Below, piece by piece: positions 55,754 through 64,000 of a stretch of DNA of 64,000 nt. Source of the DNA: Archaeoglobaceae archaeon (GTDB lineage: Archaea > Halobacteriota > Archaeoglobi > Archaeoglobales > Archaeoglobaceae); NCBI GenBank assembly GCA_027028145.1, contig JALVJV010000021.1:1-64000 (forward strand), in the 5' to 3' direction. Below the pieces are notes generated by a model. The model was not told the DNA's origin. It ran no database searches and saw nothing but the letters and a program-made list of their open reading frames with translations. The first letter of the stretch is position 1; each line of letters starts with the position of its first letter. The position numbers and the translations under genes were made by a program.

Positions 55754-57403
55754 ATGTATGTGAACATGCAGAAATACGTAAGGTTTGTTCTGATCCCGTC
55801 CACGATATTCTCGCTGATCTACTTCCTACTGCTGTTAACGATGCTCAGATCCCTCCTGATATCTTTAGGACTGTTCGCGATCTTGCTCTACATAATTCCG
55901 ATGTTCGTCATCCTTACCGCACTGTTATATCCGAAGATCGTTAAAGGAAGAGTGAGAAGAGAGATAGAAGACAACATACACTTCTACATAACCCATTTGG
56001 GAGCTTTGGCAACATCTGAAGTCAGCAGAAAGGAAATGATGAAGATGCTTTCCGAAAGGAAGGAGTATAAGGCTTTGGCTGAGGAAACGAAGAAGATCTA
56101 TCTTCTAATGGAGAAGTGGAACAAAAACCTCGCCCAAGCGTGTAGGTTCTTAGCAAGGAGGACGCCAAGTAAGATATTCGCGGACTTCTTAGATAGAATG
56201 GCGCACGAGCTCGACAGCGGTGAGGAATTCGGAGAGTTCATAAAGAGAGAGCAGGAGACGGTTATGAACGCATTCTCTAACCTGTATCAAGGAAAACTTT
56301 ACAGTGTGGACGTCTTCAAGGAGGTTTACGTTTCCCTCGTCCTCTCGCTTTCATTCTTCGCGGCTTTCGCGATAATAGCTCCGTTCCTAACCGGTTTAAG
56401 TGTAAAGTTGATACTGAATATAATCGTTCTGTTTTTCGTAATAGTCGAAATTGCGATATTGGTGTATCTGAAAGCAGTGGCTCCCGTCGATCCGATTTGG
56501 CAGACATCCGGAGAACTTACACCAACGGATTGGAAGCTCTACAAGTCTTTCTACATTTCATGTGCGTTGTGCTTGGTCGTGTTCACGATCTCACTTTTCG
56601 TCACATACGTTTGGGGAACAGTCAAGATTCCGCCGCCTTTCATAATAGCTCTCTCGGTCACACCGCTAATAATTCCGGGATACCTGTCGAAGAAGGAGGA
56701 AGCGGTAATTAAGGACAAGGACAAGAACGCGCCGTCGTTCATAATGAGCTTAGGAGCTTCCGCTTCCGCAAGGGGAGGTGATATACTCGAATCCCTCAAG
56801 TTCCTAACGGCCCACGATTTCGGAGCGCTGACGGAAGATGTTAAAGCTCTATATAAGAGGTTGTGCACGAGGATAAACAAAAGGAGAGCCTGGGAGAAGT
56901 TCAGCATCGACACCGGTAGCAATCTGATCTACAGGTTCATAGACATGTTCGTCGAAGCCATATCTTTGGGTAGCGATCCGAAGGAGGTTGCCGAGATAGT
57001 TTCCAAGAACTTTTCGGTAATAAACAGCCTCAGAGAGAGAAGAGACAGAAGTGCGAGTTCATTCGTCGGCATATGCTACGGAGTCATAATAGGTATCGCG
57101 TTCTCGCTCTACGTATCTTTCGGAGTCGTGGAAGCTATGAACAAGATGTTCTCTTCACTCAAGATTCCGGGAAACTTCCTGCAAGGCTTGTTGCATACCG
57201 TATCCGGCTTGGATTTAGCTTATTTAAATGCCGCAATCCTGTTCATCCTGTTCTTCCACGCCATAATTGCGTCCATTGCAATTAAGATGGTGGATGGCGG
57301 GCGGTGGATGAGCGGTTTCGTGCATTTGGTTGGAATGATCTGGCTTGCGGCGATTTCCGGATACGTTTCCCAGCTCGTGATAATGCATCTTTTAGGTATA
57401 TAA
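55754..57403 (+). CDS. flaJ: archaellum platform membrane protein FlaJ
   Basis: The 549-aa polytopic protein is the TadC/GspF-family membrane platform, with two GspF-like cytoplasmic regions (ITHLGALATSEVSRKEMMKM; IMSLGASASARGGDILESLK) and about nine membrane helices. ATG 55754 follows GAGGTGGTG; ATG 55766 is a possible alternative. It is the last motor gene in the operon; no prepilin peptidase (flaK) gene is present here. Confidence 0.95.
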   Translation: MYVNMQKYVRFVLIPSTIFSLIYFLLLLTMLRSLLISLGLFAILLYIIPMFVILTALLYPKIVKGRVRREIEDNIHFYITHLGALATSEVSRKEMMKMLSERKEYKALAEETKKIYLLMEKWNKNLAQACRFLARRTPSKIFADFLDRMAHELDSGEEFGEFIKREQETVMNAFSNLYQGKLYSVDVFKEVYVSLVLSLSFFAAFAIIAPFLTGLSVKLILNIIVLFFVIVEIAILVYLKAVAPVDPIWQTSGELTPTDWKLYKSFYISCALCLVVFTISLFVTYVWGTVKIPPPFIIALSVTPLIIPGYLSKKEEAVIKDKDKNAPSFIMSLGASASARGGDILESLKFLTAHDFGALTEDVKALYKRLCTRINKRRAWEKFSIDTGSNLIYRFIDMFVEAISLGSDPKEVAEIVSKNFSVINSLRERRDRSASSFVGICYGVIIGIAFSLYVSFGVVEAMNKMFSSLKIPGNFLQGLLHTVSGLDLAYLNAAILFILFFHAIIASIAIKMVDGGRWMSGFVHLVGMIWLAAISGYVSQLVIMHLLGI

Positions 57404-57498
57404 CTAAATTTTTCATTAATGGGATATCGAAAGACTTTTAAAGCTTGAAGAACAATAATTTTACTGATAATAACGATAATCATCATGAGGTGACGACG

Positions 57499-57834
57499 AT
57501 GTTCGAGTCGTGCATCTTAACGATCGACCCGCACATCCTAAGATCTATAAACAAAAGTTCTCTTAGAAAAAAAGTTCTTTTATATTTGGATTCGATATAT
57601 CCCAATGCCGATTACCTCACTAACATCGCCAGAATGATAGGTAGCGATCCCTCGAACGTTTTGGGATGTCTCAAAGGTATGGGCAACCGTTACAACGGCA
57701 ACAGCTCGCTGATAGAATTAGGGCTCGTCGAAGTAGTTGAGAGGGAAGGCTACAAGTATTACCGAATAACGGAGTTGGGCAGGAAAGTTGCGAAGCACGT
57801 GAGGGAGGTTTACAGGGGGTTCATCCATGCTTAA
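57499..57834 (+). CDS. earA: EarA-like winged-helix archaellum regulator
   Basis: The 111-aa product has a winged helix (RSINKSSLRKKVLLYLDSIY, NADYLTNIARMIGSDPSNVL, LGLVEVVEREGYKYYRITEL) close in pattern to EarA, the euryarchaeal activator of archaellum genes studied in Methanococcus maripaludis. ATG 57499 follows GAGGTGACGACG. It lies 95 bp after flaJ and overlaps the methyltransferase gene by 8 bp. Position and family suggest it regulates the upstream operon. Confidence 0.75.
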   Translation: MFESCILTIDPHILRSINKSSLRKKVLLYLDSIYPNADYLTNIARMIGSDPSNVLGCLKGMGNRYNGNSSLIELGLVEVVEREGYKYYRITELGRKVAKHVREVYRGFIHA

Positions 57835-58714
57835 GAGTATGAACGTAAACGACATGGACTTCGTTTACGGATACATGATACTGAAGTCCTACTTCTTCAA
57901 GATAAAGACCAACGTCGAGAGTATGGAGTATCCAAACTCGGAATACGCGAGGCGGTGGAGGGAATTTTGCAGTAAGATCGACTTCGAGTCGATGCTGAGA
58001 AAGGCTTTCGAACTCATCTCCGCACAGCCGTCTTCGGATTGCCTAAACTTATTCGACTGCTTGGATAGGTCATCCTACTTCGCGCTGATACACAGGGATC
58101 ATCCGAACATAACTTTGGGATTCATCAAGGATGCCGACCTCTGGGATCTGTGGCTCAGGGAGGGAATATTCAGACTTGCAAGGGAAAGGATTGCTGAGAT
58201 CCTTTCGCTTTCGGATGGTGATAAGGTCGTCGATTTCGGTTGCGGAAGCGCATCGCCGGTATTCTACGGCGAAGTAATCGGACCGAACGGGATATATTCC
58301 GGAATAGACTTTTCGAAACCCCTCCTGAACTTAGCCAAGATAAGGGTTAGGGAAAACAGACTGGACTGGGTGAATCTGAGGCAGGAATACGTTGATTCCA
58401 AGCTTATATTCAGAAGGAGATACGATTACGTAATATGTTCATCCATCCTTCAGTATGCGGACGTTAGAGCCGTTTTAAGAAACGCTGTTGAAGCGTTGGG
58501 AGGGAACGGTGTTATAGTTATATTCTCCGAAGTCTTCGCAGATCTTGAACCGGAAAAAGCCGAATTGTTCGAGCTTTATTACACCCTCATCCCGCAGTTC
58601 AAGGGATTTCCAAGATTGTCTGAGATCCTGAACTACCTATCGCAGTTCTGCGAGTTCAAGTATGATCTTATCGATAAAAATTTTGTGAAAATAGAGATTT
58701 CGGACGTCATTTAG
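57827..58714 (+). CDS. class I SAM-dependent methyltransferase with unusual N-terminal domain
   Basis: The 295-aa product has a Rossmann methyltransferase core with motif I VVDFGCG (134-140), motif II region GIYSGIDFSKPLLNLAKIRV, motif IV-like YDYVICSSILQYAD, and NGVIVIFSEV. About 110 residues of mostly helical sequence precede it, a region I do not recognise. The start overlaps the EarA-like gene by 8 bp, so the two are coupled. The 3' end overlaps convergent rbcL by 8 bp. The target is unknown; possible substrates are archaellin, a glycan or a chemotaxis component. Confidence 0.75.
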   Translation: MLKSMNVNDMDFVYGYMILKSYFFKIKTNVESMEYPNSEYARRWREFCSKIDFESMLRKAFELISAQPSSDCLNLFDCLDRSSYFALIHRDHPNITLGFIKDADLWDLWLREGIFRLARERIAEILSLSDGDKVVDFGCGSASPVFYGEVIGPNGIYSGIDFSKPLLNLAKIRVRENRLDWVNLRQEYVDSKLIFRRRYDYVICSSILQYADVRAVLRNAVEALGGNGVIVIFSEVFADLEPEKAELFELYYTLIPQFKGFPRLSEILNYLSQFCEFKYDLIDKNFVKIEISDVI

Positions 58715-59954
58715 GCTTGAGATGACCCCACTTCTCCAGCGCTTCCTTCAACTCTCTATGGCTTTCAGCGTAATCTTCCAAGCTTATTCCCTGAAGGGTT
58801 GCGTCTATCGCCTGTCTCAATGCTTTGGCACCGGCGTAAGTTCCCTTAGGATGCCCGTGGACTCCTCCGCCGGCTTGGATTATAACATCCACGCCGAAGA
58901 GGTTTATTATGTCCGGAACAAGTCCGGGGTGAAGTCCTCCGGAGGAAACGGGAAATACCGGCTTCAGATGGAACCAATCGTTTCTGCACAGATCTCTAAG
59001 TCTCCTTACTTCATCGGCTTTTCCCACCATCTTTCCCACTCCCGTTCCTACGTGCATGTTGTCAACTCCAACCAGTCTCGCTAGCTTGACTATGACATCT
59101 AAAGAAATTCCGTGCTTCGGATTTCTCGTAAAAGCGGCATGCATAGCCCTATGAGCATGGATCGCAAGCTTCAGATCCTCGCATTCTTCTCTCACAGTCT
59201 GCAAAGCCGACCAGCCGGCGGTAATTATGTCCACCATCACGTATTCGTTACCGTAATCGGCAACCAACTTGGCTCTTTTCAGCATCTCCCTGCATTCAGC
59301 TGTGATGTTTACGAGGTAGCTTTTCCTTTCCCCGGTTTCAGCCTCAACCTTATCCCTTACCTTCATAACCTTTTCAATCCTCTTCTCAAAGCGGATGAAG
59401 TTCTGGCTCGTCAGATTCTCGTCATCTTTAAGCAGATCGATTCCCCCCATCCAAGCCTCCTTAGCCACTTCGGCGTATTCATCGACATCGAATCCGACCT
59501 TCGGCTTTGGAACCGTAGCTGTTAAGGGTCGATCTCTTATCTTCAGTCTTTCTCTGATTCCCTCTATCCCGAACTGCGGACCTTTGAAGTTTCGAACGTA
59601 TTCTTCCGGAAATATTACATCTTCAAGCCTAAGATTCTTCAAAGCTCGCATTCCGAATATGTTTCCGGCGATCGAACTCAAAAGTTGCGGAATGTTTCCC
59701 TCTTCGAAAAGATCGAGCGGATAGGCGATTTTGACTACATCTCCGTTGATCTCAAATACTTTAGCCATCAGGTTCTTTATCCTGTCCGGCAACTTTGCTA
59801 AAGTCGTCCAAGTTCCGACTGAACTTTCGGATGCAACCCTTCCAGCCGCCTCCTCCATGGAAATTCCGTCCGGTTCAACCCTAAAAATGCAGATCATTTC
59901 GTTCTCTTTCGGCTCGTAGCCTATTTGGACGAAGTCGAGATACCATTCGGACAT
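58707..59954 (-). CDS. rbcL: ribulose-1,5-bisphosphate carboxylase, form III
   Basis: Form III RuBisCO fixes CO2 on RuBP made from AMP in the archaeal nucleotide-salvage pathway. The 415-aa product has catalytic Lys in TVPKPKVG, the carbamylated Lys176 with metal ligands Asp178/Glu179 in GGIDLLKDDEN, His in HAHRAMHAAFTR, and loop-6 Lys in HVGTGVGKMVG. A GTG at 60020 would extend it, but the TATTTATCC TATA element (59977-59985) sits inside that extension, about 28 bp from ATG 59954, so the shorter leaderless start is preferred. Confidence 0.96.
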   Translation of the reverse strand: MSEWYLDFVQIGYEPKENEMICIFRVEPDGISMEEAAGRVASESSVGTWTTLAKLPDRIKNLMAKVFEINGDVVKIAYPLDLFEEGNIPQLLSSIAGNIFGMRALKNLRLEDVIFPEEYVRNFKGPQFGIEGIRERLKIRDRPLTATVPKPKVGFDVDEYAEVAKEAWMGGIDLLKDDENLTSQNFIRFEKRIEKVMKVRDKVEAETGERKSYLVNITAECREMLKRAKLVADYGNEYVMVDIITAGWSALQTVREECEDLKLAIHAHRAMHAAFTRNPKHGISLDVIVKLARLVGVDNMHVGTGVGKMVGKADEVRRLRDLCRNDWFHLKPVFPVSSGGLHPGLVPDIINLFGVDVIIQAGGGVHGHPKGTYAGAKALRQAIDATLQGISLEDYAESHRELKEALEKWGHLKPK

Positions 59955-60028
59955 ACCATCGAATTTACGTCGCTCGGATAAATACCTTTTTGGGATAACC
60001 TTATATTTTTGAGGTTTCACTGTCGGTT

Positions 60029-60292
60029 ATGGACGATCTCATATGCAAATACGTCATAAAAAATGGCAAGAAGATCGGGGAAAGCATAGACGTTTATGAG
60101 AACAACCTCATCGTCAAGGTCGGTGACAAGTTCATAGCGATTCCGAAGAGTTGCATAGTCAAAGTTGAAGCCGAAAACATCCACGTATCCGACTTCGATG
60201 AGAAAACGGCCGAAGAGTTGGGCGAGGTTTGGGTTGTGGAGAAATCCAAGCCGGTTACGTTGGAAGAACTTGAAAGAATGAAGTATGAGTGA
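60029..60292 (+). CDS. small conserved archaeal beta-rich protein of unknown function
   Basis: The 87-aa product has alternating beta strands ([40 protein letters not shown]) and an acidic C-terminal helix. It resembles a PRC- or SH3-like small barrel, but I cannot name the family. ATG 60029 is 26 bp from a CTTATATTTT TATA element, so it is probably leaderless. It overlaps pth2 by 8 bp, suggesting a shared translation-related role. Confidence 0.7.
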   Translation: MDDLICKYVIKNGKKIGESIDVYENNLIVKVGDKFIAIPKSCIVKVEAENIHVSDFDEKTAEELGEVWVVEKSKPVTLEELERMKYE

Positions 60293-60635
60293 GTTCAAGC
60301 AGGTTATAATCGTCAGAGAAGATCTTAAACTTTCGAGGGGAAAGCTGGCTGTTCAGGTAGCCCATGCGGCTATAATAGGATACGAGAGAGCGGATAGGAG
60401 GATAGTAGAAGCTTGGAAGTTGCAGGGGCAGAAGAAGATAGTTCTGAAGGTTCCAGATCTGAAAAAGCTTATGGAATTGAAGGAGAAGGCGGAAAGACTT
60501 GGCTTACCGACCGGAGTTGTAATTGATGCCGGCTTAACCGAAATACCACCGGGAACGGTTACAGCGGTTGTGATAGGGCCTGATGAGGCTAAGAAGATAG
60601 ATAAGGTGACGGGCAACTTGCCCTTGCTGAAATAG
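60285..60635 (+). CDS. pth2: peptidyl-tRNA hydrolase, Pth2 type
   Basis: Pth2 recycles peptidyl-tRNAs released from stalled ribosomes. The 116-aa product has the full family pattern: [88 protein letters not shown]. The start overlaps the upstream small gene. The stop is 1 bp from the convergent mqnE stop. Confidence 0.97.
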   Translation: MSEFKQVIIVREDLKLSRGKLAVQVAHAAIIGYERADRRIVEAWKLQGQKKIVLKVPDLKKLMELKEKAERLGLPTGVVIDAGLTEIPPGTVTAVVIGPDEAKKIDKVTGNLPLLK

Positions 60636-60636
60636 C

Positions 60637-61662
60637 TCATGCGTAAACCTTCAGGATGTTGTAGAACGTGTCCCTCTCAGCCGGAATTTTTCCAGCACCC
60701 CTTATTATCCTTAAGATCTTCTCAGTTGGGAGATACACCGGCGTCTCTGCTCCGGCTGAATGCGTAATTTTTTCTTCCATTAAAGTTCCGTCTATGTCGT
60801 TCGCACCGTAATTTAAGGCTATCTGGGCGAGCTTTTCCCCGAGCATGACCCAGTATGCCCTAACGCTCTTGAAGTTGCTGAGAACTATTCTCGAAACCGC
60901 TATCGTTTTAAGTATGTCTACCGGATCGGTTTTATCCCCAACTACGTTCTCAAGCTTCGTGTTCTTCGGATGGAAGACTAAAGGAATGAACGCTAAGAAT
61001 CCGTTCGTCTTGCACTGAAGTTTCCACAGCTTATAAAGATGTATCGCCCTATGCCTATAGCTCTCGATATGTCCAAAAAGCATCGTAGCGTTGCTCTTAA
61101 TTCCCAAACCGTGGGCTATCTCCATAACCTTTAACCATTCATCAGCCTTAGCCTTATTCGGGCATATCTTCTTCCTTATATCGTCCACGAGTATTTCAGC
61201 ACCTCCCCCGGGCATAGCCTTCAATCCAGCATCCTTAAGCCTACTTAGGATTTCCCTGACGCTCATCTTTTCCTTCTTAGCTAAGAAGTGTATCTCCGTA
61301 GCCGTAAGAGCCTTTATTACCACATCTGGAAATCTCTTATTTATTTCGGAAAAAATCTCCTCGAAGTATTCCACCGTTACATCCGGATTGTGGGAGCCCA
61401 CGATGTGCAACTCCTTTGCACCGAGCTTAACGGCCTCGCAAGCCTTTTTTACTACTTCTTCAACTGACATGAGGTATGCATCATCATCCCCCTTGTTTCT
61501 GTGAAAAGCACACAGCGGGCACTTCGAAACGCAGATGTTAGTGTAGTTTATGTGCCGATTTACGACGAACGTGACGATGTTATTATTCAGCGAGTTCGCC
61601 CTCATTCCCAATTCGTGCAGATCCTGATAAAATAATTCTTCAATCTTTTTTGGAGTCCACAT
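60637..61662 (-). CDS. mqnE: aminodeoxyfutalosine synthase
   Basis: MqnE is the radical SAM enzyme that adds the adenosyl group to chorismate-derived enolpyruvate in the futalosine route to menaquinone. The 341-aa product has the cluster motif CVSKCPLC, MPGGGAEILVDDIRKKICP, SNATMLFGHIESYRHRAIHL, YWVMLGEKLAQIALNYGAND and the C-terminal PAERDTFYN typical of MqnE. It differs from its relatives MqnC and CofH in these motifs. The start overlaps the glycosyltransferase gene by 23 bp. Confidence 0.85.
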   Translation of the reverse strand: MWTPKKIEELFYQDLHELGMRANSLNNNIVTFVVNRHINYTNICVSKCPLCAFHRNKGDDDAYLMSVEEVVKKACEAVKLGAKELHIVGSHNPDVTVEYFEEIFSEINKRFPDVVIKALTATEIHFLAKKEKMSVREILSRLKDAGLKAMPGGGAEILVDDIRKKICPNKAKADEWLKVMEIAHGLGIKSNATMLFGHIESYRHRAIHLYKLWKLQCKTNGFLAFIPLVFHPKNTKLENVVGDKTDPVDILKTIAVSRIVLSNFKSVRAYWVMLGEKLAQIALNYGANDIDGTLMEEKITHSAGAETPVYLPTEKILRIIRGAGKIPAERDTFYNILKVYA

Positions 61663-62575
61663 ACTCCCTCAACCTTCTGATCTCGTTTTTAACCGCTATA
61701 AGCTCCTTTCTAACTTCGGCATTACTTTTGAATACGAAGTCGCTCATAACTCCGAATATCAGAACCTGCATACCGGAAATTATAAGCAGAGCCGTCAGAA
61801 TGGCGAGCAGATAGTGAGTTATGTGCCTAAACCAGTCACGAACGACTATTATGCCCAAAAATATTCCGAGAATGATCATTATCAGTCCGAGGAAGTAGAA
61901 GTATCTTCCCGGGCTGTATCTCTTTAAAAGCTCGTAGATCGTTAGAGCTATTCTGAAACCGTCTCTGAAAGGTTTCAGCTTCGTCCTTCCGGCGCGTCTC
62001 TTGTATGTTATCGGAACCTCAACTATCCTGAATCCCCTCGCAAGAGTTTCGATCGTCAGTTCAGTCTCGATTTCAAATCCGTGCTTTTTCAATTCCACGT
62101 TTTTGTAGACATCCCTCGTAAGGGCTCTATAGCCAGAAAGAATGTCGTGCAGTTCGACTCCATACATCATCCTGAAGAAGAAGTTGAGTATCTTGTTACC
62201 GATTAAGTTTAACCTCGTGAAAGCTCCCTTCTCGAAGTTTGCGAATCTGTTTCCGATCACGTGATCCGCTATGCCCTTCTTTATAGGCTCAAGGAGAGCG
62301 TGGACTTCTTCCGGCAGGTAAGTTCCGTCCCCGTCGATCATGACGACTACTTCGTTGTCCAAGATCTGGAAAGCTTCTATTATCGCCTGTCCCTTCCCCT
62401 TCCCGCTCTGAAGAACTACTCTTGCTCCCTTGCTCTTCGCAATTTCAACGGTTCTGTCGGTGCTGTGTCCGTCGATTACGAGGATGTTGTCGAATCCCAA
62501 ACGCTTGAATCCGTCTATCACGCTACCTATACTTTTCTCCTCATTCAGCGTTGGAATTAAAATGCAAACATCCAT
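61640..62575 (-). CDS. family 2 glycosyltransferase (dolichol-phosphate sugar transferase-like)
   Basis: The 311-aa product has a GT2 domain (CILIPTLNEEKSIGSVIDGF, NILVIDGHSTDRTVEIAKSK, VVMIDGDGTYLPEEVHALLE, ILSGYRALTRDVY) like dolichyl-phosphate mannose or glucose synthases. Two C-terminal membrane helices follow (YFYFLGLIMIILGIFLGIIV; YLLAILTALLIISGMQVLIF). It probably charges a lipid carrier for N-glycosylation of surface proteins such as archaellin. It lies between the PRTase-type gene and mqnE on the same strand, with overlap or 1-bp spacing. Confidence 0.88.
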   Translation of the reverse strand: MDVCILIPTLNEEKSIGSVIDGFKRLGFDNILVIDGHSTDRTVEIAKSKGARVVLQSGKGKGQAIIEAFQILDNEVVVMIDGDGTYLPEEVHALLEPIKKGIADHVIGNRFANFEKGAFTRLNLIGNKILNFFFRMMYGVELHDILSGYRALTRDVYKNVELKKHGFEIETELTIETLARGFRIVEVPITYKRRAGRTKLKPFRDGFRIALTIYELLKRYSPGRYFYFLGLIMIILGIFLGIIVVRDWFRHITHYLLAILTALLIISGMQVLIFGVMSDFVFKSNAEVRKELIAVKNEIRRLREYVDSKKD

Positions 62576-62576
62576 G

Positions 62577-63167
62577 TTACAGCCTTACTATTCTGAATAT
62601 GCTCAAAACCGGAAATCCGTCCATCTCATCTATCCCCTTCTTGTCTATTATCACAGCCGCGCAGAGAACCTTGCCCCCTCTCTTGTTTATCTGCTCGGCA
62701 GTCTCCTTAATCGTGCTTCCGGTCGTTATCACGTTATCGACTATTACACACTTCTTTTCATCAACCTTAGCGAAGTTCTCGCTGAAGAGTCCTCCAACCC
62801 TCTGTTCCTCTCCTTCCCACTTGAGCTTCTTCGGATAATACATGCTCAAATCCGCTCCGAGTTCCTCAGCAACGAGCGTTGCGATAGGGATTCCACTCGT
62901 AGCTATTCCTACAACTACATCCGGCGTTTCGTTCAACCTTTCCATTATCATATCCGTCATAGCGCTCGCGATGCACTTCATTCTGAACGGATTCGCGATG
63001 TTTCTGAGATCTACGTAAACGTCCGACGGAGGAGCCTCAGCCCTCTTAGCCTTTGCAAGAAGCCACATCGCCGTTTCCTTAGAAACGTTCAACTCCGCGG
63101 CAATCTCGCCAGTAGTAAGCCCCTTCTCCTTCAACTTCTTAGCCTTTTCAATAAGATCCTCTATCAC
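62577..63167 (-). CDS. PRTase-fold transcription regulator (orotate PRTase-like, GfcR type)
   Basis: The 196-aa product has an N-terminal HTH (EKGLTTGEIAAELNVSKETA) fused to a phosphoribosyltransferase domain with the PRPP loop CVIVDNVITTGSTIKET. These fusions are often labelled orotate phosphoribosyltransferase-like. The haloarchaeal member GfcR is a regulator of sugar metabolism, so regulation by a PRPP-like ligand is likelier than PyrE activity. It overlaps nob1 by 4 bp. Confidence 0.87.
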   Translation of the reverse strand: MIEDLIEKAKKLKEKGLTTGEIAAELNVSKETAMWLLAKAKRAEAPPSDVYVDLRNIANPFRMKCIASAMTDMIMERLNETPDVVVGIATSGIPIATLVAEELGADLSMYYPKKLKWEGEEQRVGGLFSENFAKVDEKKCVIVDNVITTGSTIKETAEQINKRGGKVLCAAVIIDKKGIDEMDGFPVLSIFRIVRL

Positions 63168-63634
63168 TTCTTAACCCTCCTCAATACGGCTTCACTACCA
63201 CACACCGGGCATACGTCACCTTCAATCCTTCTCCCACATCCCCTACAGACCTTGATCCATTTAAATGCTTTGGATATCGTGGGCTGTATGATGTTTTCAA
63301 TCTTCAATCCCAAAAACATTGCGACGTTCTGAATTGAATAGTCGTCGGTAACCAAAACGACCTCATGACCTTTCTTCATTTCATCCAAAGTTTTGGCGAG
63401 CAACTTTATATCCGTATTCGAAAGCTTGTGAATGTCCCCGGTCTTTTTGGCAGTTCTAATGACCTTTTCAACGCTCTCGTTCGACGCCTCCTCAACTCTG
63501 ATGTCGAGTAGGGAGAGATACAAGCGGGAATTCTCATCCTTTATTTCGTCAACTACCTCCGGAATCGTTACCATCCTTCCGTAATGAGCCTTCCTTAGAA
63601 ATATCACACTCGAATCTATTACGTATACCTTCAT
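63164..63634 (-). CDS. nob1: rRNA endonuclease Nob1
   Basis: Nob1 cuts at the 3' end of pre-16S rRNA during small-subunit maturation. The 156-aa product has a PIN domain (KVYVIDSSVIFLR, TIPEVVDEIKDENSR, LSNTDIKLLAKTLDEM, VVLVTDDYSIQNVA) and a C-terminal zinc ribbon (CRGCGRR and CPVCGSEA). ATG 63634 (MKVYVIDSS) is chosen because it gives the family start. Confidence 0.92.
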   Translation of the reverse strand: MKVYVIDSSVIFLRKAHYGRMVTIPEVVDEIKDENSRLYLSLLDIRVEEASNESVEKVIRTAKKTGDIHKLSNTDIKLLAKTLDEMKKGHEVVLVTDDYSIQNVAMFLGLKIENIIQPTISKAFKWIKVCRGCGRRIEGDVCPVCGSEAVLRRVKK

Positions 63635-63690
63635 CGACAATATCGATGTTGAACCAAACAATAGATAAGCTTTCCTGCCGAGCTTGGCTC

Positions 63691-63918
63691 ATGGTGAAGG
63701 ACGAAATAATAACCGCTTTGAAGAAATTCTTTGAAGAGGTTATGGAGAAAGACGTTGATGTTAGGAGGATCGAATGGGAGCTCGACAACATCATATATCC
63801 GCACATAGGCTCCTACATCGCGAGCGGAGAACTCAGCAAGGAAGATGGCAAGGAGATCTTCGAGTTTTGTGAGAGAAAACTGAAGGAGCTGAAGGAACGT
63901 TTAGCCCGCAGAAGTTAA
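63691..63918 (+). CDS. small helical archaeal protein of unknown function
   Basis: The 75-aa product is mostly helical and charged (MVKDEIITALKKFFEEVMEK, WELDNIIYPHIGSYIASGEL, GKEIFEFCERKLKELKERLA). I do not recognise the family. An ATG at 63646 would add 15 residues, but ATG 63691 starts at the natural helix. Its TAA stop lies inside the TATA box of pdxS. Confidence 0.6.
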   Translation: MVKDEIITALKKFFEEVMEKDVDVRRIEWELDNIIYPHIGSYIASGELSKEDGKEIFEFCERKLKELKERLARRS

Positions 63919-63923
63919 ATATC
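63914..63923 (+). promoter_or_regulatory. TATA box of pdxS containing the upstream stop codon
   Basis: GTTAAATATC includes the TAA stop at 63916-63918. Its centre is 25 bp from ATG 63944. Confidence 0.6.
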
Positions 63924-63943
63924 AGTCGATCCATCTCTAAACG

Positions 63944-64000
63944 ATGAAGCTTGAGGAACTCAGATTCGGAACCGAGCTCATAAAGAGGGGATTCGCTAAG
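63944..64000 (+). CDS. pdxS: pyridoxal 5'-phosphate synthase subunit PdxS (5' end only)
   Basis: The first 19 codons read MKLEELRFGTELIKRGFAK, the strongly conserved N-terminus of PdxS, which builds PLP from ribose 5-phosphate, glyceraldehyde 3-phosphate and ammonia together with PdxT. The gene continues past the window edge. The start is probably leaderless. Apart from its TATA box the short gap upstream shows nothing. Confidence 0.88.
   Translation, partial: MKLEELRFGTELIKRGFAK

Noticed and set aside
60637-61662. CofH (F420 FO synthase subunit 2) for the radical SAM gene
   Set aside because: CofH and MqnE are related, but the C-terminal PAERDTFYN and the GGGAEILVDDIRKKICP region fit MqnE better.

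Overview
The window is a chromosomal segment of a euryarchaeon, most likely a member of the Archaeoglobales (Archaeoglobus, Geoglobus or Ferroglobus relatives). The archaeal assignment is secure: split RNA polymerase subunits (B''/B' and A'/A''), aIF2-gamma, EF-2, Cdc48, RadB, TmcA, Nob1, Pth2, an archaellum operon, and TATA boxes about 25 bp upstream of leaderless start codons. The narrower placement is inference. It rests on a form III RuBisCO, an AhbC-like radical SAM enzyme (heme from siroheme), futalosine-pathway menaquinone synthesis (MqnE), an RpoD with two ferredoxin-type clusters, and a 5S rRNA gene standing apart from 16S/23S.

Layout. 1-1240: AT-rich small ORFs, including a PD-(D/E)XK-like protein, ending against the 3' end of tRNA-Glu; this looks like the edge of an integrated element. 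1328-9527: ilvC, a divergent HTH/zinc-ribbon regulator, tRNA-Asn, a PUA protein cluster with a degenerate cis-prenyltransferase, a DUF92 membrane protein, a secreted Lon-like protease, and rpoD-rps11-rps4-rps13. 9714-12703: bacterial-type mutS overlapping a coiled-coil PD-(D/E)XK-like gene. 12785-23337: DUF134 regulator, tandem UspA, tmcA, argJ, a hydrolase, DUF1614 and PRC-barrel proteins, cdc48, a short LarC-like protein and radB. 23475-30240: 5S rRNA, coiled-coil/membrane proteins, a K+ channel-like protein, a TOPRIM protein, ahbC, eif2g, a PIN protein and an AT-rich orphan. 30569-43641 (minus): the RNA polymerase/ribosomal string rpoH-rpoB2-rpoB1-rpoA1-rpoA2-rpl30e-nusA-rps12-rps7-fusA with an intein in rpoA2, preceded by tRNA-Lys.

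43800-50306 is a complete trp operon (CDEGF-ACT-BA) with overlapping genes, an ACT-domain gene embedded between trpF and trpB, and two tiny TGATG-coupled ORFs. 50506-57403 is the archaellum operon (flaB, C, D/E, F, G, H, I, J), followed by an EarA-like regulator overlapping a methyltransferase gene. 58707-64000 holds form III RuBisCO, pth2, mqnE, a glycosyltransferase, a PRTase-type regulator, nob1, and the start of pdxS.

No single cassette is plainly a new defence system. The points most worth follow-up are the mutS/nuclease-like pair, the EarA-like/methyltransferase pair at the end of the archaellum operon, the ACT-domain gene inside the trp operon, the element edge at tRNA-Glu, the rpoA2 intein, and a symmetric TATA palindrome that appears to drive two divergent leaderless genes. 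Where a start codon differs from the longest open frame, I chose it from Shine-Dalgarno or TATA spacing and from family N-termini.
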